Assembly (NCBI GenBank): GCA_029204225.1
Contig: CM055110.1
Span: 41,955,862 to 42,019,861, forward strand
DNA: 64,000 nt
Source of the DNA: Diphasiastrum complanatum
Taxonomy: Eukaryota > Streptophyta > Lycopodiopsida > Lycopodiales > Lycopodiaceae
Direction of reading: 5' to 3'
The notes under the pieces are model-generated. The model saw nothing but the letters and a program-made list of their open reading frames with translations, ran no database searches and had not been told where the DNA came from. A program made the translations under genes and the position numbers. Shown in pieces: positions 1 through 12,136 of the stretch. How positions within the stretch are numbered: the stretch's first letter is position 1; each line of letters begins with the position of its first letter.

Positions 1-27
1 CTTTTTTTTCATTCCTGCTTGTAAATT

Positions 28-216
28 TTGACTCATTACAGAAACTGGTGCTGTGCAGGAACCAGAGATGCAAGAAAGGTCATATGTGTAGCAGGGTCGC
101 TTGTGGTGATTGTGCATAAGAAACCAAGAGGAAGGCAAGGTTGGAGAAAGAAGACAGACACACCTATTACTCCTCCAATAGTTGATGAGCATGCTGTTAC
201 AAATTTCTACTCTTAA
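28..216 (+). CDS. possible terminal exon, unrecognised
   Basis: A short open frame ends in TAA at 214-216. It is preceded by a pyrimidine-rich stretch and a plausible splice acceptor (attacag, ending at 42), so it could be the last exon of a gene lying to the left of the window. The peptide is basic in its middle (KKPRGRQGWRKK) and matches no family I recognise. An alternative frame over the same bases is Cys-rich (several CxxC-like spacings) but shorter. It may equally be a chance frame; no upstream exon is visible. Confidence 0.15.
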   Translation: MTHYRNWCCAGTRDARKVICVAGSLVVIVHKKPRGRQGWRKKTDTPITPPIVDEHAVTNFYS

Positions 217-839
217 ACTTTCTGGTCTGGTCCTGACTGTATACTTATGATACCGAGCATCATTTCCATGTCTCTGAGGCTAATAATGATAGAAGTAAAA
301 AAAGGAACTTCAATTAAGGAGAAGGCTGCTTCTTGCAATTGGAGGAGTGCTTTGACTGAAATGATGCTCGAGCATTTTCAGGTGTAAGCATGTTCACTGC
401 TTGTATAAAGCAGTTCTAACTTTGGAGATGCTAGTGTAAGTAGGTTCTTTGTTGGCATTATTTATGCTTTCTAACTATGAATGTCTCACTTGTGTATTTT
501 CAAATTTTCTTTCCGGTTGTCTTGGTCTTCCTTTAAATTGGCTCCTACTGTTGAACTTCATTCATTCAGAAGGGCCTCTATAAATTTTTGGGCTTAGCAA
601 TTCTTTATATTGCATATTGCTTTTTTTGCTGATTTTAGAAGCAATATCAGCAAGCAACTGTCCTTGTGAGGTGGAGAAGATACCACACGTGGAAAGCTCA
701 AAGTTCTGTCAAGTGCAGGGCATCACTGGGAATGTCCATAACATGTCCACTTCGGTTAGGATTACTAGGTGTTTTATCTGTTCCTTTGGAATCCTCTTAG
801 GTAATTTCACACCATTCAAAGCTGATGCTCTGAAAATTG

Positions 840-843
<4 letters not shown>
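217..843. other. no recognisable feature
   Basis: AT-rich sequence. The only longer plus-strand frame runs into the GA repeat and gains its length from it. I see no retroelement motif, RNA gene or conserved domain here. Confidence 0.5.

Positions 844-905
<62 letters not shown>
844..905. repeat. (GA)31 microsatellite
   Basis: Uninterrupted GA dinucleotides. They generate artificial Arg-Glu and Ser-Leu open frames on the two strands, which are not genes. Confidence 0.97.
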
Positions 906-907
<2 letters not shown>

Positions 908-2178
908 CTCCTATTGATATCCAGAAGATCTGGAAACAAGGTCAATGACAATGATTATCCGTATGCTGTGAGTAGTTGATAATACTAGTTTACATAGAAG
1001 AACTGGGATAAATTAGTAAAATAGACATGCAACATAGCCTCAACATCTATTTTCAATGAACCGCCAACTTTCGCTTTGTCAAATTTATCGGCTCTGAACT
1101 TTCAAGCCCATCTTGTATGTCTTGAACATTATGTGATATTTCTTATGATCCGCATTGGGGCATTTTGAATATTTGGAGATGACTATTCTTACACTGTGAC
1201 TAGTGGATAATGCTGGTCTATTTGACGGAACAGGATATAGTAACACAAAATAGACGTTTATTGTTATACACGTGCCATGTGTTAGTCCTAGAAGCAGTAT
1301 CTCTAGAAAACTACTCTCAATACCACTCAAAAAATGGTTTGCTTTATGAAATCTATAAGAGAACATTACAAGTCTATGCATGAGCATTATGCCGTTAGAA
1401 AGATTTGGAGTGGATTCCTTGGCCTGGAGGCTAATACTTTTAGCAAGTATGTGCTTGGCAGTGTCTATATACTATAATTGTTAAGTTCACAAGATTGTGC
1501 TTGTCGAATGTGGCAGATACGATCATGGCAATAGTGATTGTACTATGTACTCATGGATGTTAGTGGGAATTTGTTGTTAATTGATTTGTGGATGGTCCAA
1601 GTGGGTGCAGAACCCACCCTTTCATTGTATAGTGAACTTATTAGATGCCTTATTTTGAATTTTGATAAGTTGCATTGATCCAAATAGGTACATCAATCCA
1701 CATCACTTTGCTCTTCCCAATGAGGAACTTTGGCTGAGGTGGAATGTGAATGGAGGACATTTAATCTGAAAGATGGTGCAAAATTGCAATAAAGGGATTT
1801 ACCATTGTAGGAAATAGAGAAATTATATTTAAAGTGGACAAAATCCTCATGCCAGGTCATAGTTTTCACTTGAACATTCTTTGTGCAAATGGTAACTCAT
1901 CTAGTGGTACTTTTATTGTAGGTGGTTTTTTTAATAGACGAATAGTGAAGATAGATACCACATGAATGGTTATCTTAAGATTTGAGGTGCTCTTAAGTTC
2001 CATAGAATATTATTGGATGGTTGCAAGTGAAAATCACTAACATTTCTAACAAGTGGTTTAGCTCTTTGGTCCTTGGTTTGACTTAAGATGTTAGGAAATG
2101 TGCTTGGCTCATAATTACAATTTGCATTAATGTATGAAGTGATGAAATATTTTTATGAAACAAGAAAATTATGCACAA

Positions 2179-2204
2179 TGTGTGTGTGTGTGTGTGAGAG
2201 AGAG
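2179..2204. repeat. (TG)9(AG)4 compound microsatellite
   Basis: Nine TG units followed directly by four AG units, then a G-rich tail. Confidence 0.9.
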
Positions 2205-2962
2205 GGAGGGTGGGTCGGTCCATTTCTCCCCAAATGAAGCAATTTTGTTTTCTTGCAATGTTATGATAGCACTAGCTTTGTTGCTTTGTGATTGATAGAG
2301 CACACAACACACACTAATGGTACTAGTTCAATCTCTACAAATATATCATTTCATTATAATCCTTAAGAAAACAAAAACATTGAACTAATATATCATGGAA
2401 AATTTCTCTCTTTGGAGGAGTGTAGATAAGTGATTATAAATTCTTGATGAGATATGCAATATCAATCTAAAGCTTTCCTGTGCTAAAAGACTTCAAGAGA
2501 TGTGGCAAAGATTGGAAAACTAAGCAGATGAAGAGATCTTTGTTCTTCACGCTTGCCTTAATTGGAATGCTGATCTCAAAACCCACAATCAATGAAATTT
2601 ATTAGAGTTCAAAAGGAAAACTCTTCTAGATTGTCAAAGTTTTGAGCCAAGCCAAAGTTGCTTAAGGAAGCTCGACCATTTACTTAGCTTATGAAGTAAG
2701 TAGAATCACATACAATAATGTTTATGAAGCGGTTGCATAGGTTTTTAAGGTTTAACTATAAATGGCATTCACATGACAAAGCTTATCCATTACCAATAAA
2801 TTTTTTGGAGTGGCATTGTAAAATTTTGAGTAGTGATCTTTGTTGACCACTCCTTTTTTTGGTTGACAATCGAGGTTCAAAGGGCTTCCCAATATTTGTT
2901 GACAATTTCAAGTAATAATTGTTTCATATTTTTTTTTGCTTGTAATTGTTGGGAATAAGTAC

Positions 2963-2964
<2 letters not shown>

Positions 2965-3004
<40 letters not shown>

Positions 3005-3019
3005 CGAGCGCCCCCCCCC
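2965..3019. repeat. (TG)18 microsatellite with C9 tract
   Basis: TG units run from 2965 to 3000, then a short CG-rich bridge and nine Cs at 3011-3019. Confidence 0.93.
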
Positions 3020-4239
3020 AATAGGTAAATCTTAGATTTATCATGTCATTTGTATATCTTGATCAATGTAACACTAGTCATTGCCATGCATGATCACAAT
3101 GTTGTGGTTCATTACCAACTTGATGTGGTAGGGATATAGAGAAAACAATCGGACTATGACATTGGCAATAAACTTAGTACATAGAATCTAGTGTAAGAAT
3201 CAACATTAAGAGCATGTGAGCATTATGATGCAATGTGTGTACCAATATATTGTTTAAAGACATCAAAAGGTTTTTTCATTATATTGACACAACCACAAAA
3301 AATGTAGATATTGGAACTATAATTGGTTCATGAATACTAACCTGGAATCTAACATCATCAACACTCTCCAAAAAAGATATCAATACGTGCACTTGTAATC
3401 AACACCTAGTTTGTAGTGTCCGATGTTGATATGACAATGAAGAAGAATATGCCATCAAGTGAACTAATTTTTGTTACATGCAATCTCATCATCAACATAA
3501 ATGTTTTTTGCCTTTTTTTTAGTGCCTTTGTTGTGTAGAAGGTTCTCTTGTCATGTGTTCCACATGTCTTGCCCATGCATACAACAACAAAGATATGTAA
3601 TTAGCCAATTTTGCATATCATATAATTGCATCAAATTTGATGCATTGTATCATGAAAACAAAAAGATTTGTTATTAAAGCAAATTGTTAAGAAATTGCTA
3701 CTTCAAAAGTATGAAAAACGTGTATGCCTCAATACCAACATTTATTGTGTTTGGTAGTTTGTTTATTTCCCTTTGCACCTTCACAAATATGCAACATGTA
3801 GTTTGTTACAAGATTTTGACTAGAATCAATTGACAAATAGGGTTATGGTCAAGATATTGAGTGCTTCCCCAAACTTTAAAATGTTTTAATCAAGTATACG
3901 AGCATTTATGTAGGCCAACGAGACATGTCAAAGATTTGACGTGCAATATACGTTAGCTAACTATTAGGCTGAATGCCAAAAATTATACAATAGCAAAAAA
4001 GAGAGAGCACACACCAACCCAAGAAACACTGTTGTGAACTATATATACAAAGAGTAAAAAATGAGATACCATCCATACATGTTGTAAGCATGGCACACAC
4101 ACTGACACAAAAGCGAAAATATAAAAAAACCTTCTAAAATTGGAAGTGTTGTAGAACTAGGAAATAAACTAGGGTTTACTAAATTTAACATTCCCTTAAG
4201 CCCTATTTTATTTTACTTATAGTGTTTTTTTTCTAAAAA

Positions 4240-4880
4240 ACTCAAACTTAACAACACTTAGAGCTTTAGTAAGTATGTTTGCTAGTCGATCCTCTGTTCT
4301 GCAATACACTACATCTATTTTATTAGATAGTAGCTTTTATCTAATGAAATGTTATATAATCTTTATATGCTTCATGTGTGCATGAAATATAGGAATTTTA
4401 GCTAGATGAATAATACTCTGGCTATCACACCTGATCATTGTAGGCTGACTTTACAGGATGCTAATGTCTTCCATCATCCTTTTTAGCTGCGTAGTTGAAC
4501 ATAGGGCTTTGTACTCCGCTTATGTGGTAGAGAGCTTTATCTTTAACTTCAGCATCTTCAGTGGCTTCAGGTTTTACATATTTTACTAGCAGCTTTTTGA
4601 CTGGTGGTTTTGGACATTCTGAAGTTACATGTCCTTCAACTCTGCAATTTTCGCACAAGGGCACATATCTAATCCGCTTCTTTGGTTCAGGACATTCATT
4701 AGAATAATGTCCAGGTGTTCCACAATTATAACATGTAGGTACATGTTATGTTCTTTGAGCACCATTTTTTTGTTGATTGGGTACATATTTTTGTACTGGA
4801 ATAAACTTCCTTACAGGAGGTTTATATGAAGCAGAGGCTGGTGTAGTGTTAGCTTTTGTATTGGTGGTTTGTACTTCATA
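4240..4880 (-). pseudogene. Copia remnant: zinc knuckles joined to RNase H tail
   Basis: Read on the minus strand, the upstream half encodes two CX2CX4HX4C zinc knuckles (CYNCGTPGHYSNEC and CENCRVEGHVTSEC) of a retroelement gag, with an in-frame stop just before the first. Below about 4540 the reading switches to the copia RNase H end: LSTT-AEYKALCSTT, then CDSQSIIHLAK, IDVVYCRTED and ANILTKAL, broken by several stops. In an intact element protease, integrase and RT separate these parts, so an internal deletion has fused them. Only the RNase H half is a firm copia assignment; the double zinc knuckle could come from another retroelement. No LTR is recognisable at its left end. Confidence 0.75.
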
Positions 4881-4892
4881 TACTAAGTGTAG

Positions 4893-5660
4893 CAAAGTCA
4901 AGCGGAAGACCAAGAACCTTGCACTTCAAGTTTAGGCTGTCCTCAAGCTGATGCTTGCAAGGTCAATTTTTTTGAGAAGGAAAAATGTACCTTCTGTTTT
5001 GGAGATCATCCAAGTACCAAGTGTCCAATCAAGAATCCGCGCTTCTTACAAGGACAAAATGTAGAGCAGCAAGTTCGACAACCTGATCCAGCGGTTTAGA
5101 GGTCACAAGCAGAATCAAGCCAACAAGGAGCTCACCAAAAGGATGGATGTCAAGTTGATCCACCTCAATCACGAGTTTCTTCAACAAACAGTGGCAAGGT
5201 AGAAGTTTTGGTTATATCATCATGCATGTTACCAAACTCAATGGAGGACCACAATAGCCCCCCAGTCTATTTTGTGGAAGATCCTAAGGGAAATCTATTA
5301 CCAGTGTATGCCTATCAACTTAGAGACGATGGTGTATTGCACTTGGTAAGATGCTATGGTTGCAGAGGAAAACACCGACATGCTGAATGTCCACATCGAG
5401 GGGACCCATCAACATTTGATCCCTCATGTTCACAATGTGGATTAACCATCCATGCCGAGATTGTCCATTGCACAATCCACAATTAGCAAGGAGGCATTTG
5501 GCCTATGTAGACCGACATGCACCGATGGTGACCCATCCACCTCTAGCGCACTATAAAAGAAAAATCCTTATGCCACCGGGTTATGAAACAAGTGACGAAA
5601 AAGACAATCTGACAAAAGTCCCCAAGTCACACCATCACAGAAAACAGAGTTGGTAGATTC
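4893..5660 (+). pseudogene. Cys/His-rich protein remnant, unrecognised
   Basis: A plus-strand frame is open from about 4893, interrupted by TAG near 5098, and open again to TAG at 5484-5486. It contains CTFCFGDHPSTKC (CX2CX3HX4C), CYGCRGKHRHAEC (CX2CX3HX4C) and CSQCGLTIH. Shifting frame near 5450 continues it as HPCRDCPLHNPQ and a His/Pro-rich tail to 5656, so a frameshift is likely. The repeated CxxC-H-C modules suggest a zinc-binding protein, in the manner of retroelement gag or a nucleic-acid-binding factor, but I recognise no family. It ends about 40 bases before a copia LTR fragment. Either it is part of another element into which the LTR inserted, or a host gene fragment. Confidence 0.4.
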
Positions 5661-5696
5661 TATCAAGCCAATGATAGTTGAGGACGTCAATGTATA

Positions 5697-5888
5697 TTCA
5701 AGCCATTGTACTCACTGTTGACATTAATCAGAGTGCAATTTTTGTCTCACTACTGCGTCGTTCATTTGCGCAATTTGTATGAAGTCTTCTACTTAAATAC
5801 TTCTGCTGCTAATTGTTGTGTTTCCGTTCCTACACGCTTCAATTCCTCGAGCTTCCGTTGTCGCTCACGCCCCCACGGTTTTACGACA
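5697..5888 (+). repeat. copia 5' LTR, 3' portion
   Basis: This stretch ends in TTTTACGACA directly before a primer-binding site, as a 5' LTR should. It matches 45147-45339 closely, beginning with TTCAAGCCATTGTACTCACT in both. The upstream part of the LTR present near 44.9-45.1 kb is missing here, so this copy is truncated at its left. Confidence 0.8.
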
Positions 5889-5900
5889 TGGTATCAGAGC
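5889..5900 (+). other. primer-binding site (iMet tRNA)
   Basis: TGGTATCAGAGC, the usual plant copia primer-binding site complementary to the 3' end of initiator methionine tRNA, directly after the LTR end. Confidence 0.92.
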
Positions 5901-6031
5901 GGGCATTTCAGTAATCTGCATTTCTACTACGGATTATCAATCTTGTTTCTATCAAGACGTCTTTCTAGCAAACGCGCAGCCAACAGTATTTCGACAGTCG
6001 TTGTTTCTACCAACGATCTCGTTCAACCATA

Positions 6032-6279
6032 ATGGATCCATCATCTAGTTCATCTCTCATTGACAAACTTGATGAAGATAACTACCATCTCTGGAAATTC
6101 AAGATGAAGGTTATACTTCTAGCCAAAAAACTGTGGGACATCGTCGATGGCACAGAGCTCAAACCAAAAGGTGATGCAGCCGTCATCACCAACTGGAGAT
6201 GGAGAGATGGCAAAACATTTGCCATGATCACTCTCAACATCAAGGATACTCAGATAAGCCACATATGTGCTGCTCAGAC
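6032..6279 (+). pseudogene. copia gag N-terminus, interrupted
   Basis: The frame opens at ATG 6032, about 130 bases after the primer-binding site. It encodes the start of a copia gag with the family pattern LIDKLDEDNYHLWKFKMK, LWDIVDGTE and ITLNIKDTQISHICAAQT. Gag forms the particle that packages element RNA. The protein sequence stops matching gag exactly where a gypsy LTR begins at 6280, so the insertion destroyed this copy. It is closely related to the gag start at 22682 and to the minus-strand gag remnant at 15.2-16.3 kb. No continuation of this copia was recognised to the right. Confidence 0.88.
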
Positions 6280-7043
6280 TGTTATTCGCGAAAGTGCAAA
6301 AAATGCGAAAAAGACGAAGCTGCCTAAAAATGATTAAGACACAAAAATCCCTAAGGTGCTAAAAGGCGAAAAGGCGACAGTGCCTTAAAACGAGAAATGT
6401 TTTAAGAACGAAGTTTTGGAAAAATGTGAAGGTCCGAAATATGTTGTTGGCCTTATGCTGTTTTTAGGATGCTCATTACTTGACCGATTCGTTAAGGATG
6501 AGCATAAGAAAACTAACACTCCCTAAAACGTCCCCTAGGACTCCAAACCCAGATAAAGCTTCCTAGAACACCAAGGGAGGATTGCAGTATACGAAACCGT
6601 CCCAACCAAACCTAGACCCAATATTGGTATAGCCCCTGAGCAATCCAGGAGATAGGCAAGCCACAGGAAGAGCGCTTCACAAACTGACAGCATAACAGCC
6701 ACAGACTCTTCCATGAATCCTCATAGACACTGGTGAGGGTATATATAGAGATATAGCCAACCCAAACCTGCCCATGCACTGAATCCACATGGAAGCACTC
6801 TAACTGATCATGCCAATCCCCCATGCATGTCCACTGCATGTAGGTACCCCTAACCCTTAATAGTCAAGACCCATGCATAAGCATAGTGCATGTACATCCT
6901 ATCCCATACTAGGATGCAGCACACATGCCTATACCGCATGTGGGTGTGACCCCATGGTCCAACTCGACTATTATCCAGATTAGGCCTGGCCTCTACGTCC
7001 AAGACAGTCCCTAATTGTACAAACTCCCATTAGGGCCGTAACA
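6280..7043 (-). repeat. gypsy 3' LTR (minus)
   Basis: On the minus strand the block starts TGTTAC right after a polypurine tract and ends ATAACA, giving TGTTA/TAACA inverted ends. It lies inside the copia gag at 6032-6279. The end near 6296-6420 holds imperfect repeats of gcgaaaa/ggtgcct-type words that resemble, in inverse orientation, the array at 44.5-44.9 kb. The left boundary is inferred from the loss of gag similarity. Confidence 0.75.
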
Positions 7044-7058
7044 TACTTCCCCCCTTAT
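7044..7058 (-). other. polypurine tract
   Basis: On the minus strand AAGGGGGGAAGTA directly precedes the LTR start TGTTAC. This is the expected plus-strand primer of a gypsy element. Confidence 0.82.
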
Positions 7059-7720
7059 TTTAGTTCTGTCCTCAAAACTTAAAGTCCAAGAAACTCTTCT
7101 TTAGATTTCCTTCTAGTTCCTATGAAACCTCATCCTCGGAATATCCTTTTCAATGAACCAGATGCTCAATAACCTCTCAATTATGCAATCGTTTCGATCT
7201 TGTATCAAGAATCTTTTTAGGCTCTAAAGGAATCCTTTCAGTCTTCAAATGAATCTAGACTTTTACCAGAACCAAGATAATCCCTCACATGTAAACTCAT
7301 CTCTAGATGACTAACATGGAACATGGGATGAGTCATGATTCCCTCTGGTAACTCTTTAATTGTTAAACTAAAGATCCAATCTTTTTCAAGATTTTATATG
7401 ATCCACTATAACGAGCAGACAAATTGTAATACTTCCAAATGCGCATTACACTAGAACCCTTTGGAATTCTAAAATATACCCAATCCCAAACTTGGAATCT
7501 CTCCCCAAGGCGATCCTTTCAGATTAGCAAAATGTCTTACCCTATCCTAGGTACTTAGAACATTCTACGTGCTAACTGTAGCATTTCCTACATTTCTTGC
7601 AAGAAATCCAGCATTCTGAACTTTGATCGACTCAGTTCCAACTGTTACCGGAGATCTAGGTCGATACATAAGCATAAACAGACTATACCCAATTCTTACT
7701 ATTGTTACAAACAAACTCAA
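7059..7720 (-). pseudogene. gypsy integrase C-terminus and chromodomain-like tail
   Basis: Read from 7720 downward on the minus strand, the translation follows the end of a Ty3/gypsy polyprotein with many stops and shifts: YSLFMLMYRPRSPVTVG, then FQVWDWVYFRIPKGSS, LSARYSGSYKILKKIG, THPMFHVSHLEM and a degenerate chromodomain-like tail before the polypurine tract. The PRSPVTVG segment parallels PRSPISVG in the second gypsy element at 24.4-24.75 kb. Integrase inserts the cDNA, and chromodomains in this lineage bias target choice. The rest of pol is not recognisable upstream, so the copy is heavily decayed or truncated. Confidence 0.75.
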
Positions 7721-9805
7721 TCAATGGAAGATACCTTATTCAATGAGATTTCCACCAGGAGACTGTGAGACTGATACACAAAACATCAAATATTTTCACC
7801 ACTCACGTTATCCTCTCTTAGAAGTCAAATATAGATTGGAACCCGAACTATGATTCGTCAATCCCAATTCACCGGATTCTTATTCTATATTTGAAAACAA
7901 GAGAACGTGAATGCAACTATTCTTAAAGACATGGGAGTTGCTCCACAAAAATCCTTTTCACTAGGAAAGTTCTTGATTTATGCAAATCTACTCTCCTTAC
8001 GATGTCAATAAAGAACAGTAGTCTCCTAATTCTTCACTCTAGACATCATTCCAAAGTCAAAGTTTCATCTAGAACACATCTAGACCCCAATGTACTTAAG
8101 TTTTGATCTAGAATAACTTAAGATTTACCAAACTTCATTACTGAAGCCATGAGCTTTTGGTTCCACCAATTATCCAACTCCAACTGAGTTTTCCAAAATA
8201 ATTTTATTTTCAAACAAAAAATAATTAGAACCAAAAGTTCCTATGTATCCTATGTAAATCATCCACTACCCAAGTCACAAGATAACTCATAATGGCTATG
8301 ACTTACAATCAATACAACTTATCTACAATATCAACAAATAATAATATCTTGTAGACTCGTCCAACAAGTCAGACGCTTACACTATATTCTTTACCAGAAT
8401 AGATATAATCAATTTGGTTAACCAGTCAACTATGACTTAGATTGCACCTTTCTTATTTATTCGTACATGGTAAGCCGACTACTAACCTTTGCTTGGTACA
8501 ATGCAGTTCGACAAGAAATATGTCGACTCATCGATAGAGTCCTTGGACGTTGAATTGCTTGCACTGAAGCACATGCATAAACGACCACAATCAGTCAATC
8601 ATGCATGCCAAAACGTTCATCCATCAAATGAGCATGCAAATCCGTTGAACAAAGACTGAAATCCTATTTTAATGCTGCGAAAACGAACTAAAATCAGATC
8701 CTAAACACTACTATACTTGCATAGATCCACAAAACAAGAAACAAGAAACTAATCTACAGCATGTTAGAAGTCCAAGAATCAAGAAACCAACCAGTCTTTT
8801 GATTCTTGGACATCCCAAGAACATCAAGAATAGGGTTGTAAAGAGATATGCAAGAACTACCCCACAAACCCAGCCTATTTTGTTTACCTGAATGTTTATT
8901 CCTACATTGATCCACAAACAAGAATAATCCACTATAGGAAAGCAGGAAATCTAATCCACTCTACGATCCACAACCACACACAAAGGAGGGAAGGACAAGA
9001 TCATGAATGCATTCACTCATGAAACAAGCATGATCAAGGAGCTCAATGGATGCACCAAAACTTGTGGAGGCTCTTCTCATTTCAGCATGGAGTAGGTACA
9101 TTTCACAAAAAGCTCCTCTTCTCAAAGAGGGAGTCTCTTAAATAAGCAAGAGAGCTCCTTAGGTGGCATCCTAGTGGCATTTTCACATTACACAAATTAC
9201 AAGTGGAATAATGCTCTCCACTAGAGGTCACCATCAAAAGGTGGCTCACTCTACTTTATTTAAGAGAGGTCTACTTGCATTTATTACTTGGCCTAGAAAT
9301 ACTAGTTTCTACATGGTCATTCCATCTTTTGAGATTCACCATGAGGCTTACTTCTACTTGACAGTACTGACTAGTATTCCTCAGCTCTCAGTCTTCATTT
9401 GTCTCGTCTTTTTAGAGACCTCCTCGGTTTAAGGTGAGAGGTGCTCTTGGTTAGCTCTGGTCGAGTATCTTGAGGATTCATCAGAATCAGCCAATATCAT
9501 CCCACCCCTAATGTGTTGCAGGATCCACTGCAACTCATATTGAATGATGTCGCTCTACTTTGCATTGGCATTTTTTATTGTCACTTGGAAAAGCGTAGAT
9601 CCTCGTTCGCTTGCATAAAACCAAGTGCCTATTGTTGTCGGTCTTTATCAAAAACTGCTTTTGCAATCTGCCGTAACTAGAATGTCTTATTGCTACAATG
9701 GTTGACATTCTCAAAATTTGGAGAGCTCCCAGCAGCTTCGCAACTTGCATGCTCATGTGCTTTTCTCGTGTCTCTTTCTTTCGTTGCATCTGCCATGGAT
9801 GGTTT
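7721..9805. other. unassigned, probably decayed repeat
   Basis: No frame on either strand carries a motif I can name. The stretch should hold the upstream part of the gypsy element if it were intact, but RT or protease motifs are not visible. A minus-strand frame of 84 codons at 9535-9789 is basic and unrecognised. The right edge is set by the copia LTR beginning at 9806. Confidence 0.4.
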
Positions 9806-10542
9806 TGACGCGAACGAGTTTGGTTTGTATCACGAATGTATATGTTTCTTTTGAATTTTCTTAAATCTCATAGGATCCTAGACACGTGACTACAGATCAC
9901 AGAACAGATATCATTCTAACAATCAAGATAGGGGAAGACAAGGAGATGCATGCAATAGAGCAACTATATTATCAGTTTAATTTTTTTAGAGTGAGATGGT
10001 TAGTGTCACGCTCGTTGGCGGCCTGACGCTTTGCTCTTTTGCTGTGTTCTGCTCTTTGGCAGACTTTTATGCACAGTTGTTTCATTTCTATTCTTTTTCT
10101 TTTCTGCTCTACACACTCACACTTTTTGCATGTTCTTTTGATCCAGAAAATAGTCTATATCTCCACTGTGTGGAGTTTACAAGATAGCTGAACAGAGAAT
10201 CACATGAGTAGTTAACACCAATCAACTAATCAGTTACTCTCTGTTATTGCTAATCGTTTCAACTGGGTGTGAAGTTTAAGACTCCACGCCCGTTGAGCTG
10301 CCAGTTGGCAACGCGAAAGATTTTTTTTCGTTTCTTTTTGTTTCGTGTCGTGTCGTGTCTTTTTGGTCCTAGAGGTATGTTTGACTTTCGCGAATCATTT
10401 GAACTTTGAGGTTTGCTTCGCTCCGTGTCTCAGTGTTTTTGAGAAACGTTGACTTTCACGAATTGTTCGCCATTAGACCTTCACTTCGTGTCGCTATGCT
10501 TCGCGTCATGACAAAGTTGTAGGAGCTCATCATTTCTGACAC
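9806..10542 (-). repeat. copia 3' LTR (minus)
   Basis: Matches 14503-15243 along its length, including GGATCCTAGACACGTGACTA and the Cys-codon-like ttcgtgtcgtgtcgtgtc block. The minus-strand start TGTCAGAAATG lies at 10542. The two LTRs differ at many positions, so the insertion is old. Confidence 0.88.
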
Positions 10543-10549
10543 TCATCCA

Positions 10550-11306
10550 ATCATCTTTCTTTGTTTTGCTACAAGTGGCTTGTCGAGTAGCTTCGTGAGC
10601 AGATCTGCAATCATGTCTTCAGACTTTATGTATTGGACCTGGAGCTCTCCTTTCGAGATCAAATCTTGAATGTGATGGTACTTCAGAGGTATGTATTTTG
10701 TCTTTGAATGGAAGACAAGATCCTGAGATAGATAAATGGCACTCTAAGAGTCCATGATCATCGTGCATGTCCTCCTTGTGGTATCCCAATTGCCTCTAGC
10801 ATCATTTGCAACCACACTACCTCGTTCGCCACCTTTGAAGTTGGGACGTATTCAGCCTCACAAGAAGATTGAGCTACCAAGGTTTGCTTTTTGCATATCC
10901 AGTTGATTGTTGTTCCGCACGCTATTGTGCATCTTCCAGTTATGGACTTGCTATCATCTTTGCAGCTCGCCCAGCTTGCATCACTGTAGTGGTGCAGCTC
11001 GAATTCTTTTCTTTCATTTTATGCTCTGTAGGTTAATCCCATATTTTGGGTACCCTTCAGATATTGTAGGATTCGTTTTGCCATTTGCCAATGTGTCATG
11101 CCAGGATGGGAAGAGAATTGGCTTAAGGCATAAACAGAGAAAGCCAGATCAGGTCTGGTACAAATTGTAAGGTATATCAAACTACCGATTGGGTTTTGGT
11201 AGGGTATACTTGTCATCTTTTGTTTTTCTTCTTTTGTTTTTGGACAATCCTGCTTCGTTAGTTTGGCTCCAGCTATCATTGGTGTGGCCTTTTCTTTGCA
11301 GTCCAT
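10550..11306 (-). pseudogene. copia RT end and RNase H
   Basis: The minus-strand frame 11306-11019 reads MDCKEKATPMIAGAKLTK, PYQNPIGSLIYLTICTRPDL and WQMAKRILQYLKGTQNMG, the connection between RT and RNase H in copia elements. Below that, with shifts, come the RNase H segments QSSCEAEYVPTS, a degenerate core, and DMIADLLTKLL-like codons near 10600, ending just before the LTR. RNase H removes the RNA strand during cDNA synthesis. Frame changes near 11015 and 10800 make it non-functional. Confidence 0.8.
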
Positions 11307-11312
11307 CGTGTG

Positions 11313-12136
11313 ATACTACTTGAGCACCTTCTGGCATATTTAGACTGACTCAAGTGCATTTCACCTTTTATTCAATCTCTTCTGATCTCCAACCTGCGAC
11401 ATTTTGTTGCTTCTCCTAGATCTATGATTTCATAATTTTCAGAAATCTGACTCTTCTTGTCTTTGATCAGCATCAAGGAATTTCCTATCATAAGGAGAAT
11501 CATCCACGAAAATACTTAGTTTCACAAAATCTTTTCATACTCTTTTTATGTAGACATTACAATCAAGTTGTGTAGGATTGAAGTCTAGAGACTTCAGAAG
11601 ACTATCGAGCTTCTTGTACCAACTTGGGCTTGCGATGCCTGTTTTAGACCATAAATGCATCTCTACAATCGACAAACATATTGTTGATTGTTGGGGTCTT
11701 CAAATCCTTCAGACTGCTTCATGAAGATTTTCTCCTCTAGATCTCCACGGAGAAAGGCTGTCTTCACATCAAGCTGGTGAATTTTCAGATTGTGTTGTGT
11801 GGCGTATGCAAGGAGTAGTCGTATGCTTGTCATCTTGACCATCGACAAATATGTGTCGAAATAATCAACTCCATACCTTTGTGTGTAGCCCTTTGTGACA
11901 AGCCTTGTCTTGTAACAACCAACGGTGCCATCTGATTTCATTTTTCTCTTGTACACCCACTTGCAGTCAACGATCTTTTTGTTTTCTTGTAGTGGCTCTA
12001 GCATCCACGCCTCGTTTTGCCTCATCGACTCGATCTCTTCTGACATTGCTTGCTTCCAAAATTCTTCATTTGGACTCTGGACAACTTCTTGATATGTTGT
12101 TGGCTCTTCAGTGAAGCTGCAGTACTCGAATTGCAT
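11313..12136 (-). pseudogene. copia reverse transcriptase
   Basis: The frame 12136-11663 (157 codons) holds EEFWKQAMSEEIESM, WVYKRKMKSDGTV, YKTRLVTKGYTQRYGVDY and HQLDVKTAFLRGDLEE, the N-terminal half of a copia RT. Past the stop at 11663 the match continues in shifted frames through a YGLKQA block and a degenerate FVDDS in place of YVDD, which is the catalytic pair of the polymerase. It lies between integrase and RNase H as expected. The stop and shifts rule out activity. Confidence 0.85.

Larger units (their letters stand above)
906..4239. other. AT-rich non-coding stretch
   Basis: No frame with recognisable protein content was found on either strand apart from two dinucleotide repeats listed separately. 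The composition is uniformly AT-rich with many short homopolymers. It may be old, decayed repeat DNA; I could not assign any part of it. Confidence 0.5.

Noticed and set aside
8711-8932. Minus-strand 73-codon frame with hydrophobic content
   Set aside because: Isolated, with no motif, start context or homologous neighbour; likely chance in AT-rich DNA.
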